Assembly (NCBI RefSeq): GCF_011382985.1
Contig: NZ_CP049933.1
Span: 682,001-746,000 of the forward strand
Direction of reading: 5' to 3'
From: Leucobacter coleopterorum
GTDB taxonomy: Bacteria > Actinomycetota > Actinomycetes > Actinomycetales > Microbacteriaceae
Length of the DNA: 64,000 bases
Shown here: positions 38,980-48,260 of the stretch, piece after piece
How the letters are laid out: every line of letters begins with the position of its first letter
Numbering within the stretch: position 1 is the first letter of the stretch
The notes under the pieces: generated by a model
Seen by the model: the letters and a program-made list of their open reading frames with translations, nothing else
Told to the model about the DNA's origin: nothing
The model's database searches: none
Position numbers and translations under genes: made by a program

Positions 38980-39794
38980 GCGCGATCATCGAGGTCGAGC
39001 AGTTGAACCGTACCTTCCACCTGTCACGGAAGTCATCTGTGCACGCACTCAACGATGTCTCTTGCGAGCTGCGTCAGGGCACGTGTTTGGCGGTTGTCGG
39101 TGAATCGGGATCGGGCAAGTCGACTCTCGCTCGTGTGATTGTCGGCCTGGAAACCGCCGACTCTGGCACGGTGAAGATCGCGGGCACCGAGGTGAAACCA
39201 ACCACAGCACGGCGCCAGCTACGCGAGCGGGCCAAGCTCGTGCAGATGGTATTTCAAGATCCTCAGGGGTCACTCAATCGTTCTCTGCCTGTCTCCGCCA
39301 CCATCGATGAGATGCTACAGGCGCACCGCAACGATCTCGACCGGGCGGGTCGCAGAGCTCGTATGCTTGAGCTGTTCGCAGAGGTCGGACTCACCGAGCG
39401 TCACGCCGACGCAAAACCCGCGGCGCTCTCGGGAGGCCAAAAGCAGCGCGTCGCGATTGCGCGGGCGCTCGCCGCTGAGCCGCAGATTCTGGTGCTTGAC
39501 GAAGCCGTTTCGGCACTCGATGTTTCGGTACAGGCGCAGGTGCTCGACCTGCTGAAGCGGCTGCGCGCTGGGCACGGGCTGTCGTACCTCTTTATTACCC
39601 ACGACCTGTCAGTCGTGCGCGATATCGCGGACGACGTTGTGGTGATGCGGACGGGGCAAATTATCGAGCGCGGCACCGTTGACAAGGTGCTTGATGATCC
39701 TCAACAGGCCTACACAAAACTCCTCATCGCTTCAGCACCGAGGCCCGGCTGGAAGCCAGAGAGAGGGCTGCGGGCAGCACTCGTTGGATCCTAG
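38976..39794 (+). CDS. dppF: Peptide ABC transporter ATP-binding protein (DppF type)
   Basis: A 272-residue ATPase: Walker A VVGESGSGKSTLARVIVG, Q-loop MVFQDPQGSLN, signature LSGGQKQRVAIARAL, Walker B ILVLDEAVSALDVSVQ, H-loop FITHDLSVVRDIADDV. It overlaps dppD by 4 bp and pairs with it to drive the importer. Confidence 0.94.
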   Translation: MSAIIEVEQLNRTFHLSRKSSVHALNDVSCELRQGTCLAVVGESGSGKSTLARVIVGLETADSGTVKIAGTEVKPTTARRQLRERAKLVQMVFQDPQGSLNRSLPVSATIDEMLQAHRNDLDRAGRRARMLELFAEVGLTERHADAKPAALSGGQKQRVAIARALAAEPQILVLDEAVSALDVSVQAQVLDLLKRLRAGHGLSYLFITHDLSVVRDIADDVVVMRTGQIIERGTVDKVLDDPQQAYTKLLIASAPRPGWKPERGLRAALVGS

Positions 39795-39865
39795 CCTGAG
39801 CCTCACTGCAAGATGGATTTGATAAACAATTGTTCGATCACAATGAATTGACGGGAAAATTGGGG

Positions 39866-40929
39866 ATGCTGAACACCACCGAACGGCTGCACCTGCGAGT
39901 TGCTGGCGCGACGAGTCGCGAGCTTGGCCTCAGCCGAGGCACACAACTGCGAGGCAGTCTTACCGCTGCCTACACGAGGTACGCAGAGCTTTTTCGTGTG
40001 CTGGGGGTGAGCGAGGCGCAAGAGCACGAGGGTGCTGACCGCGTGATCGAGGTACTGCATGAGTGGCGACCTGCTGTGGTCGAAGAACTCGCGGGGATCG
40101 CCGAGGGGTCGGGCCTCCAACTCGCTCAGATTGCGGCGCTGAACGCGCGGACCGAGATCATCGCAATGGGGCCGCGCGGATCGAGCGAGTGCTCGACCGT
40201 GACTGCGCAGATCAATGGACACCGCTACGGGGTGCAGACCTGGGACTGGCATATTGAACTTGATCCGTTCTGGCACACACACGAGGTCACCGGCCCGGGT
40301 TATCGTTACGCGGGCCTGACCGAACAGGGCATTGTAAGTAAGATCGGCGTCAACGAGGCCGGTCTCGCCCTGCACTTCAACATCTTGGGGCATCAGGCTG
40401 ACGGACCAGGGGAGTTCCGATGCACGTGCTCTCTTCCGCTGTGCTTTCTGAGTGTGCGACCGTGCGTGAAGCAATCGACCTGATCAGCTCCGCGCCGATT
40501 GCCTCGTCGTCGGCGTTCACGATGCTCGACGGAACTGAGGCCGTGTCGGTCGAGATGAGCCCGACCGGCATCTTCGAAATCGCCGAGGTTGACGGGGCCG
40601 TGCAGCGCACGAACCACTTTCAAAACAGCACCCCACTCGCTGAGCAGAAGACCGAAGTTTATGAACCCGACTCGACAGAGAGACTGATACTCATCCGGGA
40701 GCGGCTGGGCTCGGGTGCGCCCGGTGATCTCCCCGCAATGGTGGAGCTGTTGGTAAGCGGTGCCGGTGATCCGCCCCTCAGCTGCGTTGCCGACATGTCT
40801 AAGCAGTACGGGGAACGCTGGGCGACTCTCGCCACCATCGAAACCGACCCCGACGCGCGAACGATCCGCATCCTCGACGGCATGCCAACCGAGGCGGCAA
40901 ACGGTGAGTGGCGGGAACTGCAGGCATAA
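39866..40929 (+). CDS. C45 family autoproteolytic acyltransferase/hydrolase, frameshifted
   Basis: An N-terminal-nucleophile hydrolase related to acyl-CoA:6-aminopenicillanate acyltransferase and other C45 proteins. GSSECSTVTAQ holds the expected nucleophilic cysteine freed by self-cleavage; QTWDWHIELDPFW and GVNEAGLALHFNILGH are further conserved blocks. One base is missing in the G run at 40409-40412; restored length 354 aa. ATG 39866 is preceded by CGGGA. It follows dppF by 71 bp in the same direction, so it may act on what the transporter brings in, cutting an amide bond of an N-acyl amino acid or small peptide; that role is inference. Confidence 0.85.
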
Positions 40930-41010
40930 TCGTGTGAGCGCTGGATGATCGGTCGGACGGTCGGGACAGCGAGTCGGGTGGAGCGCTCGAAACCCGGGGA
41001 ACATGGAAAC

Positions 41011-42246
41011 ATGACAACGACTGCCCCCATTCCACTGCAAACGACCGCGCACAAGCAGAACGCCGCGCACCAACAAGGCATGCCGTACGGCGCGCTGATC
41101 ACGATGATGCTCATGAGCTTCTTTTTGGTCACGGCCGAGTTCTTGCCGAGCGGCATGCTCACTCGAATTGCCGAGGGCCTGGGCGTGACAACGGGCCAGG
41201 CAGGCCAGATGGTGTCGATCACGGCGCTCGCTGGCCTGCTGGCCGCCCCAACGGTGGGCATACTGCTGCCGCGCCTTGACCGGCGTTCACTGCTGATATG
41301 GATGGCGATTGCCGCAACAATTTCGAACGCGCTGGTTGCGGTTGCCCCGAGCCTGATCCTCGTGATTTTCGCGCGTTTTTTGCTGGGTGTCGCCATTTCT
41401 GGTTTCTGGTCGATGTCGATCACGGTAGCCGCTCGTGTCGCAGGGCCGGAACGTCTTGGGCGCGCGGTCATGTTCAACTCCGCGGGTGTTTCGCTGGCGA
41501 CGGTGGCCGGGGTGCCGCTGGGAGTGATGCTGAGTGAGCTGATTGATTGGCGCGGTGTGTTTGGTGTTGCGGCCCTGCTGAGCGCCATTCTTGCTGTGGT
41601 GTTGCGTGTGATGCTGCCGTCGGTGCCGGCCGCGGGATCGGCACGGCTGTCGACGCTGGTCGCTGCACTTCGCAGGCCAGGCATCGGGTTCGGTGTTGTC
41701 GCCAACGTGTTTGTTGTTGCTGGCCACTTTCTTGCGTACACCTACGTGCGGGTGGCGCTTGAACGGGTAAGTGAGGGCGGAACTCGGATCGGAGCCGACA
41801 CCATCGTTATCTTGCTTGCCTTCTTTGGGTTGGGCGGTCTCATTGGCAACGCCGTCATTGGCATGATTGTGGATCGTCGCTACCGCGTGCTCGCCGTTCT
41901 CACTCCGCTGGTCATCGCTGGGTTTGTGCTGCTTGTCGCGGCGGCTTCCGGATCCCTGTGGGCAACCGGAGTCGCGGTGTTTGCGTGGGGATTTTTCTTT
42001 GCATCGTGGTTGCTCATCGCGAACACCTGGGCTGGGCACCGGCTACCCGATCAGCTGGAGGCTGGCGGAAGCCTGATCGTTGTTGGGTTCCAGTCCGGCA
42101 TCATGATTGCCGCTGCCGCGGGCGGGGCGCTAGTCGACGTGCTCGGGATCGGACCCGTGTTTGTTACGGCGGCGATTCTGTTGCTGCTTGGTGCACTGCA
42201 GTTTGGGCTCTCCGACAGGATTTCGGAGCGGCACAGCAAACAGTAG
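41011..42246 (+). CDS. Major facilitator superfamily transporter (DHA1 type)
   Basis: A 411-residue, twelve-helix transporter. FFLVTAEFLPSGMLTRIAEGLGVTTGQAGQM is the start of the sugar-efflux/arabinose (AraJ/SotB) branch; RLDRRSLLIWM is the loop 2-3 motif and FARFLLGVAISGFWSM follows. Such proteins usually export drugs or sugars by proton antiport. The AraC regulator gene converges on it. ATG 41011 was chosen because the frame upstream is not helical or hydrophobic. Confidence 0.9.
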   Translation: MTTTAPIPLQTTAHKQNAAHQQGMPYGALITMMLMSFFLVTAEFLPSGMLTRIAEGLGVTTGQAGQMVSITALAGLLAAPTVGILLPRLDRRSLLIWMAIAATISNALVAVAPSLILVIFARFLLGVAISGFWSMSITVAARVAGPERLGRAVMFNSAGVSLATVAGVPLGVMLSELIDWRGVFGVAALLSAILAVVLRVMLPSVPAAGSARLSTLVAALRRPGIGFGVVANVFVVAGHFLAYTYVRVALERVSEGGTRIGADTIVILLAFFGLGGLIGNAVIGMIVDRRYRVLAVLTPLVIAGFVLLVAAASGSLWATGVAVFAWGFFFASWLLIANTWAGHRLPDQLEAGGSLIVVGFQSGIMIAAAAGGALVDVLGIGPVFVTAAILLLLGALQFGLSDRISERHSKQ

Positions 42247-42272
42247 TAGCTGCCGAGACAACCTCTCGCTGG

Positions 42273-42344
42273 CGCCCGTGGTATTTATGCCGCGGACGCC
42301 AGTGCTGGTTATGCAGCGGGCGCCTGTGCTGGTTATGCCGCGGG
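42273..42344. repeat. Three tandem copies of a 24-bp unit
   Basis: Units at 42273-42296, 42297-42320 and 42321-42344. Units two and three differ at two positions; the first is more diverged. The shared core on the plus strand is GTGCTGGTTATGCNGCGGG. The third unit includes the stop codon and last codons of the AraC gene, so extra copies could have arisen by duplication of that gene end. Confidence 0.85.
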
Positions 42345-43235
42345 TGTCTGCGTTGCGTCGATGCGCCAAGCTGACGGTGACTTGCCAACGTGACGCCGGA
42401 AGGCGCGGCTGAAGCCGTCGTCCGAACCGTAGCCGATCATGCGTGACACCTCGGAAACACCAACCCCTTGAGCAAGCAGCTCTTGCGCTGAGCGGATTCT
42501 CACCTCGGTGACGTAATTCACCGGTGACACCCCGGTTGCAGATCTGAAGCGTTCGGCAAAAGAGGAACGTGACATCGCTCCAGCCTTGGCGAGGGTGTCG
42601 AGGGTCCATTCTTTACCGGGATCGGCGTGGATCGCCTCGACCACTCGATCTAAAAATGGGTCATTCGTAGACGATGGCCACCCGGCCGGGGCGCAGCCAC
42701 GCAGCACCCAAGCCCGAATGACCGTCACGAGTACAGTGTTTGCCATCATCTTGCACACCACCGAGCTGCCGATCTGATCGGCGCAGGGGTCTTGATCGTA
42801 GCTGACGTCTGGGCCGAGCTGTGAGGCAAGAGCTGCAACGGCCGGCTCACTTGTTAGCAGGTCACGCACGGTAATGGTGTCTGGCAGCAACGCAAGAAGG
42901 TGCGCCGCAGATTCGGTGAAGTCGAGTGACGACACAAAAATAAACGCGGGATCGGAGGTTCGCAGCGAGTGGGGGTGCTGGCCGGTAAAGAGCAGGGCGT
43001 CACCGCTCGTGTACTGCGCTGCACGAGAAAGTGTGTCCACACCAATGGTGCCGTTGATCACATAGACCAGTGTCACGCTGTTTTTTGGTACCGCGATGAC
43101 GTCTTTGGGCTTCAGCGTGACGCGGTGCTGACGCAGCAGGCGAGCGTCAATGCCCGCGAGCACGCGGTCGATGGCCGCAGCGGAATTGCGCGGAGCCAAG
43201 GGCGCCGAGCTGTCGGCGAGCGGGAGGGAACTCAT
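42333..43235 (-). CDS. AraC family transcriptional regulator
   Basis: A 300-residue regulator with an N-terminal cupin-like sensor domain (VTLKPKDVIAVPKNSVTLVYVINGTIGV) and a C-terminal double helix-turn-helix: WTLDTLAKAGAMSRSSFAERFRSATGVSPVNYV and VSEVSRMIGYGSDDGFSRAFRRHVGKSPSAWR. It lies 28 bp downstream of the flavin oxidoreductase gene on the same strand and converges on the MFS gene; either could be a target. Confidence 0.9.
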   Translation of the reverse strand: MSSLPLADSSAPLAPRNSAAAIDRVLAGIDARLLRQHRVTLKPKDVIAVPKNSVTLVYVINGTIGVDTLSRAAQYTSGDALLFTGQHPHSLRTSDPAFIFVSSLDFTESAAHLLALLPDTITVRDLLTSEPAVAALASQLGPDVSYDQDPCADQIGSSVVCKMMANTVLVTVIRAWVLRGCAPAGWPSSTNDPFLDRVVEAIHADPGKEWTLDTLAKAGAMSRSSFAERFRSATGVSPVNYVTEVRIRSAQELLAQGVGVSEVSRMIGYGSDDGFSRAFRRHVGKSPSAWRIDATQTPAA

Positions 43236-43263
43236 GCGGGAGACAACGCTGGGATGCCTCCCG

Positions 43264-44349
43264 CTATTCCGCGTAGCTCTCGGCCAGCAGTTCGCGTACG
43301 CGCGGGATCACCGCGGTGCCGTAGAGTCCGATGCTTGAGATGAGTTGCTCGTGCGGCATCGTGCCGCTCGAGTACTTGAGATCGAAGCGATCAGCCCCGA
43401 GTGTGCGCACGGTTGCGGCTATGCGCTGCGCGACCGTTTCGGCAGAGCCAACATACAGGGACCCAGAATCTGCCTCGCGTTCAAACTCGGCGCGAGTGGT
43501 GTTCGGCCAGCCTCGTTCGGAACCGATGCGGTTACGGTTCTTCTCGAAGTGCGGCCACAACTGATCTCGAGCCTCCGCGTCGGTCTCGGCGACATGCCCC
43601 GGTGAGTGCACGCCTAAGGGCATCGGGGCGCGGCCCAGCTCGTCCTGTGTCTGCCGGTACAGGTTTGCGAACGGCAAGAAGCGGGAAGGATCACCACCAA
43701 TAATAGCGAGCATCATTGGGATGCCTGATTGCACGCTACGCAGCACCGAGTGCGGGCTGCCGCCGACACCGATCCAGGAACGCACTCCGTTCGGCTGCTC
43801 CGTTGTCGGGTAGATGTGCTGATTTACGAGTGGACTGCGGTGTTTGCCCGACCAGGTCACCGGACCTTCGCGGCGTAGCAGATCGAACAGGTCGAGCTTT
43901 TCTGCAAAGAGCGCCTCGTAGTCACTGAGGTCGTAACCAAATAGCGGGAAGGACTCGGTGAACGAGCCTCGCCCGAGGATCACCTCTGCGCGCCCGTTGC
44001 TCACCGCGTCGAGCGTCGCGAAGCGTTGGTAGACTCGCACGGGATCGTCGCTCGACAGAATTGTCACACCGGTTCCCAGCAGGATCCGCTCGGTCTTTCC
44101 CGCGATGGCCGCGAGCGTGATTTCGGGTGCACTGATGGCGAAGTCATCGCGGTGGTGCTCACCGAGAGTGATTGCGTCAATGCCGAGCTGGTCGGCGAGA
44201 ACCGCCTGCTCAACAACGTTGCGGAGAACCTGGGCGTGACTCTCGGGTTCGCCACTTGGGGTGTGGGTGATGTCGCCGAAGGTATCGAGGCCGAGGATCA
44301 GCTCGGCGGCATTCGCACCGGCGACCGCTTGAATGGGGGAGTTGCTCAT
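43264..44349 (-). CDS. LLM class flavin-dependent oxidoreductase
   Basis: A 361-residue luciferase-like monooxygenase or F420/FMN oxidoreductase. TLGEHHRDDFAISAPEITLAAIAGKTERILLGTGVTILSSDDPVRVYQ and GRAEVILGRGSFTESFPLFGYDL are typical of the alkanal monooxygenase-like family, as are WIGVGGSPHSV and YVGSAETVAQRI. The ATG at 44349 lacks a clear ribosome site; no better start is evident. The AraC gene follows. Substrate unknown. Confidence 0.88.
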   Translation of the reverse strand: MSNSPIQAVAGANAAELILGLDTFGDITHTPSGEPESHAQVLRNVVEQAVLADQLGIDAITLGEHHRDDFAISAPEITLAAIAGKTERILLGTGVTILSSDDPVRVYQRFATLDAVSNGRAEVILGRGSFTESFPLFGYDLSDYEALFAEKLDLFDLLRREGPVTWSGKHRSPLVNQHIYPTTEQPNGVRSWIGVGGSPHSVLRSVQSGIPMMLAIIGGDPSRFLPFANLYRQTQDELGRAPMPLGVHSPGHVAETDAEARDQLWPHFEKNRNRIGSERGWPNTTRAEFEREADSGSLYVGSAETVAQRIAATVRTLGADRFDLKYSSGTMPHEQLISSIGLYGTAVIPRVRELLAESYAE

Positions 44350-44402
44350 GCCGACTGTAACGGCGCTGACTGCCTCTGTATTCCGGGAGGTCGGCCTTGA
44401 GG

Positions 44403-44777
44403 CTAGCGACGCGGCGTCGAAGCGAGGTAACCGACAGTCGCCGCGATGATGCCGAACAGCGCGGCCCACACCCAGAAGATGCCGAAGGTCAGCATTGCGG
44501 CGACCGCAGCCGCGAGCAGCAACAACTCAACGAGCGCCTGCCCGAAGCGATCAGTTCGTAGCACCGGTCGCGGGGAGAGGAAGAGCGCCCAGAGGAGCAC
44601 CGAAAGTACAAGAAACCCGATGCCGGTCAGGACGCCAGGGAAGGGAAGCGGCCACTCGACAAATCCCCACACCGTCACCGCGACGATGGCGATGAGGTGG
44701 AAAGCTCCGCGCAACAGCACCAGGGTAGAGCCTGTGCGGGCGGACTGTGCGGGGGAAGGATCAGAAGTGCTGGTCAC
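44403..44777 (-). CDS. YrdB family (DUF2568) membrane protein
   Basis: A 124-residue protein with four membrane helices. The pattern VTVWGFVEWPLPFPGVLTGIGFLVLSVLLWALFLSPRPVLR matches the small YrdB/DUF2568 family, whose function is unknown. The GTG at 44777 is 6 nt after TAAGCT, so the transcript is probably leaderless. Confidence 0.8.
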   Translation of the reverse strand: MTSTSDPSPAQSARTGSTLVLLRGAFHLIAIVAVTVWGFVEWPLPFPGVLTGIGFLVLSVLLWALFLSPRPVLRTDRFGQALVELLLLAAAVAAMLTFGIFWVWAALFGIIAATVGYLASTPRR

Positions 44778-44783
44778 CCGTAC

Positions 44784-44789
44784 AGCTTA
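44784..44789 (-). promoter_or_regulatory. -10 box of a leaderless promoter for the YrdB-family gene
   Basis: TAAGCT on the minus strand, 6 nt before the GTG at 44777. Confidence 0.5.
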
Positions 44790-44937
44790 CCGGCAAGACA
44801 GGTTTTCAGAGTTGCGCCCCTGGTCGACCGGCGACCTTGCGCGACGAAGCGGACTTCGCATCTCTTCTAAGAATGCTGGAAGATTTTCGCTGGATCATGA
44901 ACTCACGCGCTTACGAAACGCAAGTGAGGAGACGGCA

Positions 44938-46353
44938 ATGACTGTCATAGATCGATCCCAGAAGCTCTTGAAGCCACCTCTGAGCTCCTCGAAGGTGCGC
45001 CTACCTGCTGCCTCCCGTAAACGACTATTGGTTTTTGACGTGCTCATTGTGGCGTGCTGGGTGTCTACCGGAGTTGCGGTGGCGCTCTACCTCTCCTCAG
45101 GTGGATTAGCCGCGGTGGTGGATCCTGGCACCGCGCTTGAAGGCGCTGGGATTGTCGCCGGCCTGATAGGCACGAATCTGATTTTGATCATGCTGGTGCT
45201 TGCCGCACGCATTCCTCTGATTGACCGGGCGGTAGGTCAAGACAGAGCGATGATCCTGCACGGCAAACTGGGTAAGCCCGCACTGCTCTTGCTGATTGCT
45301 CACGGGCTGCTGCTGACTGTTGCCTACTCGCTCGAAAACGGGGACGGCATCGTGTCTGAGACCGCCGCGCTCCTGGGTACCCCAGACATGCCTACCGCCT
45401 ATGTGGGGTTGGGGCTAATGCTTGTTGTTGTTGGCACATCGATTGTTGCGGTGAGAAAGCGTCTGCCCTACGAGGTGTGGCATGCGATTCATCTGGTGAG
45501 CTACGCTGCGGTGGTGGTGGCGTTGCCACACCAGCTCAGTGCTGGAGCCGTGCTCGGAGAAGGAACCCTGCAGCGAACCTACTGGATCACCCTCTACGTC
45601 GTGGCTTTTGCGTCGATTCTGGTGTTCCGGTTTGTGCGTCCGATCGTGGCGACGTTGAAGCACTCGTTCAGGGTGCTCGCGGTGGAGCGGGTCTCGAACG
45701 ACGTTGTGTCAATTTATCTCTCGGGAGACAACCTGGATGCCTTCCAAGCGGTTGGTGGACAGTACGCGGTGTGGCGATTCTGGTCACGAGGGACCTGGTG
45801 GCATGCCCATCCGCTCTCTTTCTCAGCAGCTCCGAACCCGGCCGCTGTTCGTGTGACACTCAAGGTGAGCGGTGCTGGAACCCGCGCGATAGCCGGGGTG
45901 AAACCAGGAACACGGGTGAGTTTTGCCGGACCCTACGGAACATTTACGAGCAAGACCCGCACTTCGCCGTACCTGTCAATCATGTCGGCCGGAATTGGGG
46001 TCACCCCGGTTCGTGCGCTGCTCGAACACTCCGCACTCCGCCCGGGAGAAGCCACCATTCTGTTGCGCGGAAGCGATAGCAGTCAGACCTATCTTTGGGG
46101 TGAGGTCGAGCGCCTTGCTCAGCTCACAGGTTCCTCTATCTCGGCGATGGTGGGTCGACGGGCCAGCGGACAATCTTCGTGGATGTCGGCTGAGGCCGCC
46201 TCGAACGGAGTGTCACTACTCAGCTTGTTTCCCCACTTACTCGAGTCAGATTTTTACTTCTGCGGTCCAAAAGGTTGGGCGAACGCAGTACTTCTTGAGG
46301 CGCGGGCCGCGGGGCTGCAGCCTCATCAAATCCACGTAGAGAGGTTTGACTGA
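44938..46353 (+). CDS. Membrane flavoreductase with ferric-reductase-like haem domain and ferredoxin reductase domain
   Basis: A 471-residue membrane oxidoreductase. The N-terminal half has six helices with paired histidines at MILHGKLGKPALLLLIAHGLLL and VWHAIHLVSYAAVVVALPHQL, the haem-binding layout of the FRE/NOX transmembrane domain. The C-terminal half has an FAD-binding barrel (GGQYAVWRFW, HPLSFSAAP, GTRVSFAGPYGTF) and an NAD(P) domain (MSAGIGVTPVRALLEH, DFYFCGPKGWA). It would carry electrons from cytosolic NAD(P)H across the membrane. ATG 44938 follows GAGGAG. The next genes encode an FMN-carrying protein and its flavinylating enzyme. Confidence 0.9.
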   Translation: MTVIDRSQKLLKPPLSSSKVRLPAASRKRLLVFDVLIVACWVSTGVAVALYLSSGGLAAVVDPGTALEGAGIVAGLIGTNLILIMLVLAARIPLIDRAVGQDRAMILHGKLGKPALLLLIAHGLLLTVAYSLENGDGIVSETAALLGTPDMPTAYVGLGLMLVVVGTSIVAVRKRLPYEVWHAIHLVSYAAVVVALPHQLSAGAVLGEGTLQRTYWITLYVVAFASILVFRFVRPIVATLKHSFRVLAVERVSNDVVSIYLSGDNLDAFQAVGGQYAVWRFWSRGTWWHAHPLSFSAAPNPAAVRVTLKVSGAGTRAIAGVKPGTRVSFAGPYGTFTSKTRTSPYLSIMSAGIGVTPVRALLEHSALRPGEATILLRGSDSSQTYLWGEVERLAQLTGSSISAMVGRRASGQSSWMSAEAASNGVSLLSLFPHLLESDFYFCGPKGWANAVLLEARAAGLQPHQIHVERFD

Positions 46354-46763
46354 TGAGAAAACGTGCACTTGCAATCGGTATTCTTTCGACCTCGGCGGTG
46401 CTCGGTGTTGGGTGGCAAATCGGGACGACGATTCAGCCAGCCATTTCGACGGCAGCTCCGACTCAGACCCAGGCTGTGACTGGTGTTGACGGAACGTTCG
46501 TTGGCGCAGTCTCACAGACTCCCTATGGCAATGTCCAAGTGCAGATTACGGTTGCCAAGGGAACCATTACCGACGTATCGGCGCTTCACTTGACCGACTC
46601 GAACGGCAGATCAGTGAGTATTAGTAACCGGGCCGAACCCGTGCTGCGTCAAGAAGCGCTGAACGCCCAATCTGCATCGATCCAGTCGGTCTCGGGGGCA
46701 ACCTACACGAGCGAGGGGTACATCTCCTCGCTGCAAGCCGCTATTGATCAGGCAGGACTCTAA
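46353..46763 (+). CDS. Exported FMN-binding domain protein
   Basis: A 136-residue protein with a signal peptide or N-terminal anchor (about 1-30) and an FMN-binding domain (GNVQVQITVAKGTITDVSALHL, VSGATYTSEGYISSLQAAI). SGATYT contains the threonine that ApbE enzymes link covalently to FMN in this family. The start overlaps the flavoreductase stop (TGATG), and apbE follows 2 bp later. It is the likely extracytoplasmic electron carrier accepting electrons from the flavoreductase. Confidence 0.92.
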   Translation: MRKRALAIGILSTSAVLGVGWQIGTTIQPAISTAAPTQTQAVTGVDGTFVGAVSQTPYGNVQVQITVAKGTITDVSALHLTDSNGRSVSISNRAEPVLRQEALNAQSASIQSVSGATYTSEGYISSLQAAIDQAGL

Positions 46764-46765
46764 TC

Positions 46766-47556
46766 ATGTTCACTCACGTCTTTTCCACCATGGGTACGGT
46801 TGTGAGCATCCAGTCTCTTGCGCCGCTTCGTGACGAGGTGGCGCGGGGTGTTGAACGAGTATTTGCAGAGTACGACCATCGTTTTAGCCTGTACCGACCA
46901 GACTCAGAAGCCTCCCAAATTGCGGGGGCGAACTCTCCCTTACCCGCGCTAGCGAGGCATTTCGCCGTGTGTATGCCCAATCTGTTGAGTGGGAACAGCT
47001 CACAGACCGAGCATTCACTCCCTACAGGCCTGACGGCGTGCTTGATCTGAGCGGCATCGTGAAGGCGGTCGCGATCGCGGCGGCAGGGAAGTTGCTTGAG
47101 GATCAGGGCCCCGCGAACTGGATGCTCAACGCAGGGGGTGATCTGCTGGCAGCGGGTGCCGCCGGTGACGGTTCGTGGAGATTTGGGATCGTTGACCCCT
47201 CCGATAGAGCCCGACTGCTTTGTGCGGCATCACTTGAAGGGGCCCAGAAGGCAGTGGCGACGTCGGGCACCTCAGAACGTGGGGACCACATTTGGCGCAC
47301 GAACGAGCGCTCCGACATTCAGCAGGCCACCGTGGTTGCGGGGTCTATTGAAAAAGCGGATGTGCTGGCAACAGCCATTGTCTCTGGTGGCTCCGAGACC
47401 ATGCAGAGTGTGCTTGAGTATCGAGACGTAGATGTTGTTGCGGTGGATACACAAGCAACTATCTGGGCATCGCCTCGGTTGCGCTGCAACTCCACTCTGC
47501 AAGCAGCACCCCAGCAATCTCCTGCGTTTAGCGCCATGAAACTCCAAACTGCATGA
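46766..47556 (+). CDS. apbE: FAD:protein FMN transferase ApbE, frameshifted
   Basis: Transfers FMN from FAD to a threonine of an FMN-binding protein, here almost surely the preceding gene product. FSTMGTVVSI is the family start, LDLSGIVKAVAIAAAGKLLE corresponds to the DLGGIAKG motif, and WMLNAGGDLLAAG is conserved. One base is missing at 46950/46951 (CTAGCG where CTNAGCG is needed), not a homopolymer; restored length 263 aa, short for the family. No signal peptide is seen, unlike many ApbE proteins. Confidence 0.9.
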
Positions 47557-47576
47557 CTGTCTGGTGGAGTTCTTCC

Positions 47577-47582
47577 TATAAT
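47577..47582 (+). promoter_or_regulatory. Consensus -10 box for the response regulator gene (leaderless)
   Basis: A perfect TATAAT 6 nt before the GTG at 47589. ATGACT at 47553-47558 is a fair -35 at 18 bp. It gives the two-component genes their own promoter inside the cluster. Confidence 0.65.
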
Positions 47583-47588
47583 TCAGGT

Positions 47589-48260
47589 GTGACGGAAACG
47601 GCCAGAGTTCTCGTGGTGGAGGATGACCCACGCCTCCTATCAATGCTGGTTGATCTGTTGCGGTCAGAGGGGTACGAAGTGGTGTCGGCCCGAGACGGTC
47701 AACGAGGGTTGCACGAAGGGCTCACGCAGCGCTTTGATGTGCTGTTGCTCGACCGTGGGTTGCCCGCCATCGAAGGACTCGATGTGCTCACAAAACTCCG
47801 GTCTCGTGGTGTGCTCACCCCAGCACTTATTCTTTCAGCGCTCGCGAACCCCGCTGACCGGGTAGAAGGGCTTGACCGAGGCGCCGAAGATTACCTCTCA
47901 AAGCCGTTCGATATTGACGAGCTTCTCGCCCGCATTCGTGCGCTACAGCGGCGGGTACTCTCGAGCACACCGGTGCTGTCCATTCCCGGTGGTTCTCTTG
48001 ACACCCAGAGTCGTGCGATTTCGCAGAAAGAAGGATCTGTGATCCACCTCTCTGAACGGGAGTGTGACCTGCTTGAACTGTTTGCGCGGCACCCTAGCCA
48101 GGTGTTCTCACGCGCTGACCTTCTGCGCGGGGTGTTCCCAGAAGCCGAGGATCTTGGCATCATCGACACTTACGTGCACTATCTCCGCAAGAAGAATGGT
48201 CGAAACACCGTCGAAACCGTGCGGGGAATCGGGTATCGACTCGGGCGGATGCCGTCGTGA
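47589..48260 (+). CDS. OmpR family response regulator
   Basis: A 223-residue regulator: receiver domain with VLVVEDDPRLL, the phosphorylated aspartate in LLLDRGLP and lysine in DYLSKPF, then a winged helix (LSERECDLLELFARHPSQVFSRADLLRGVF, VETVRGIGYRL). It overlaps the kinase gene by 4 bp (GTGA) and follows apbE, so it may adjust the flavin redox genes. Confidence 0.93.
   Translation: MTETARVLVVEDDPRLLSMLVDLLRSEGYEVVSARDGQRGLHEGLTQRFDVLLLDRGLPAIEGLDVLTKLRSRGVLTPALILSALANPADRVEGLDRGAEDYLSKPFDIDELLARIRALQRRVLSSTPVLSIPGGSLDTQSRAISQKEGSVIHLSERECDLLELFARHPSQVFSRADLLRGVFPEAEDLGIIDTYVHYLRKKNGRNTVETVRGIGYRLGRMPS

Noticed and set aside
40659-41741. A 360-codon minus-strand open frame
   Set aside because: It lies opposite the C45 hydrolase and the MFS gene and is rich in Ser, Arg, Thr and Pro with no fold signature.
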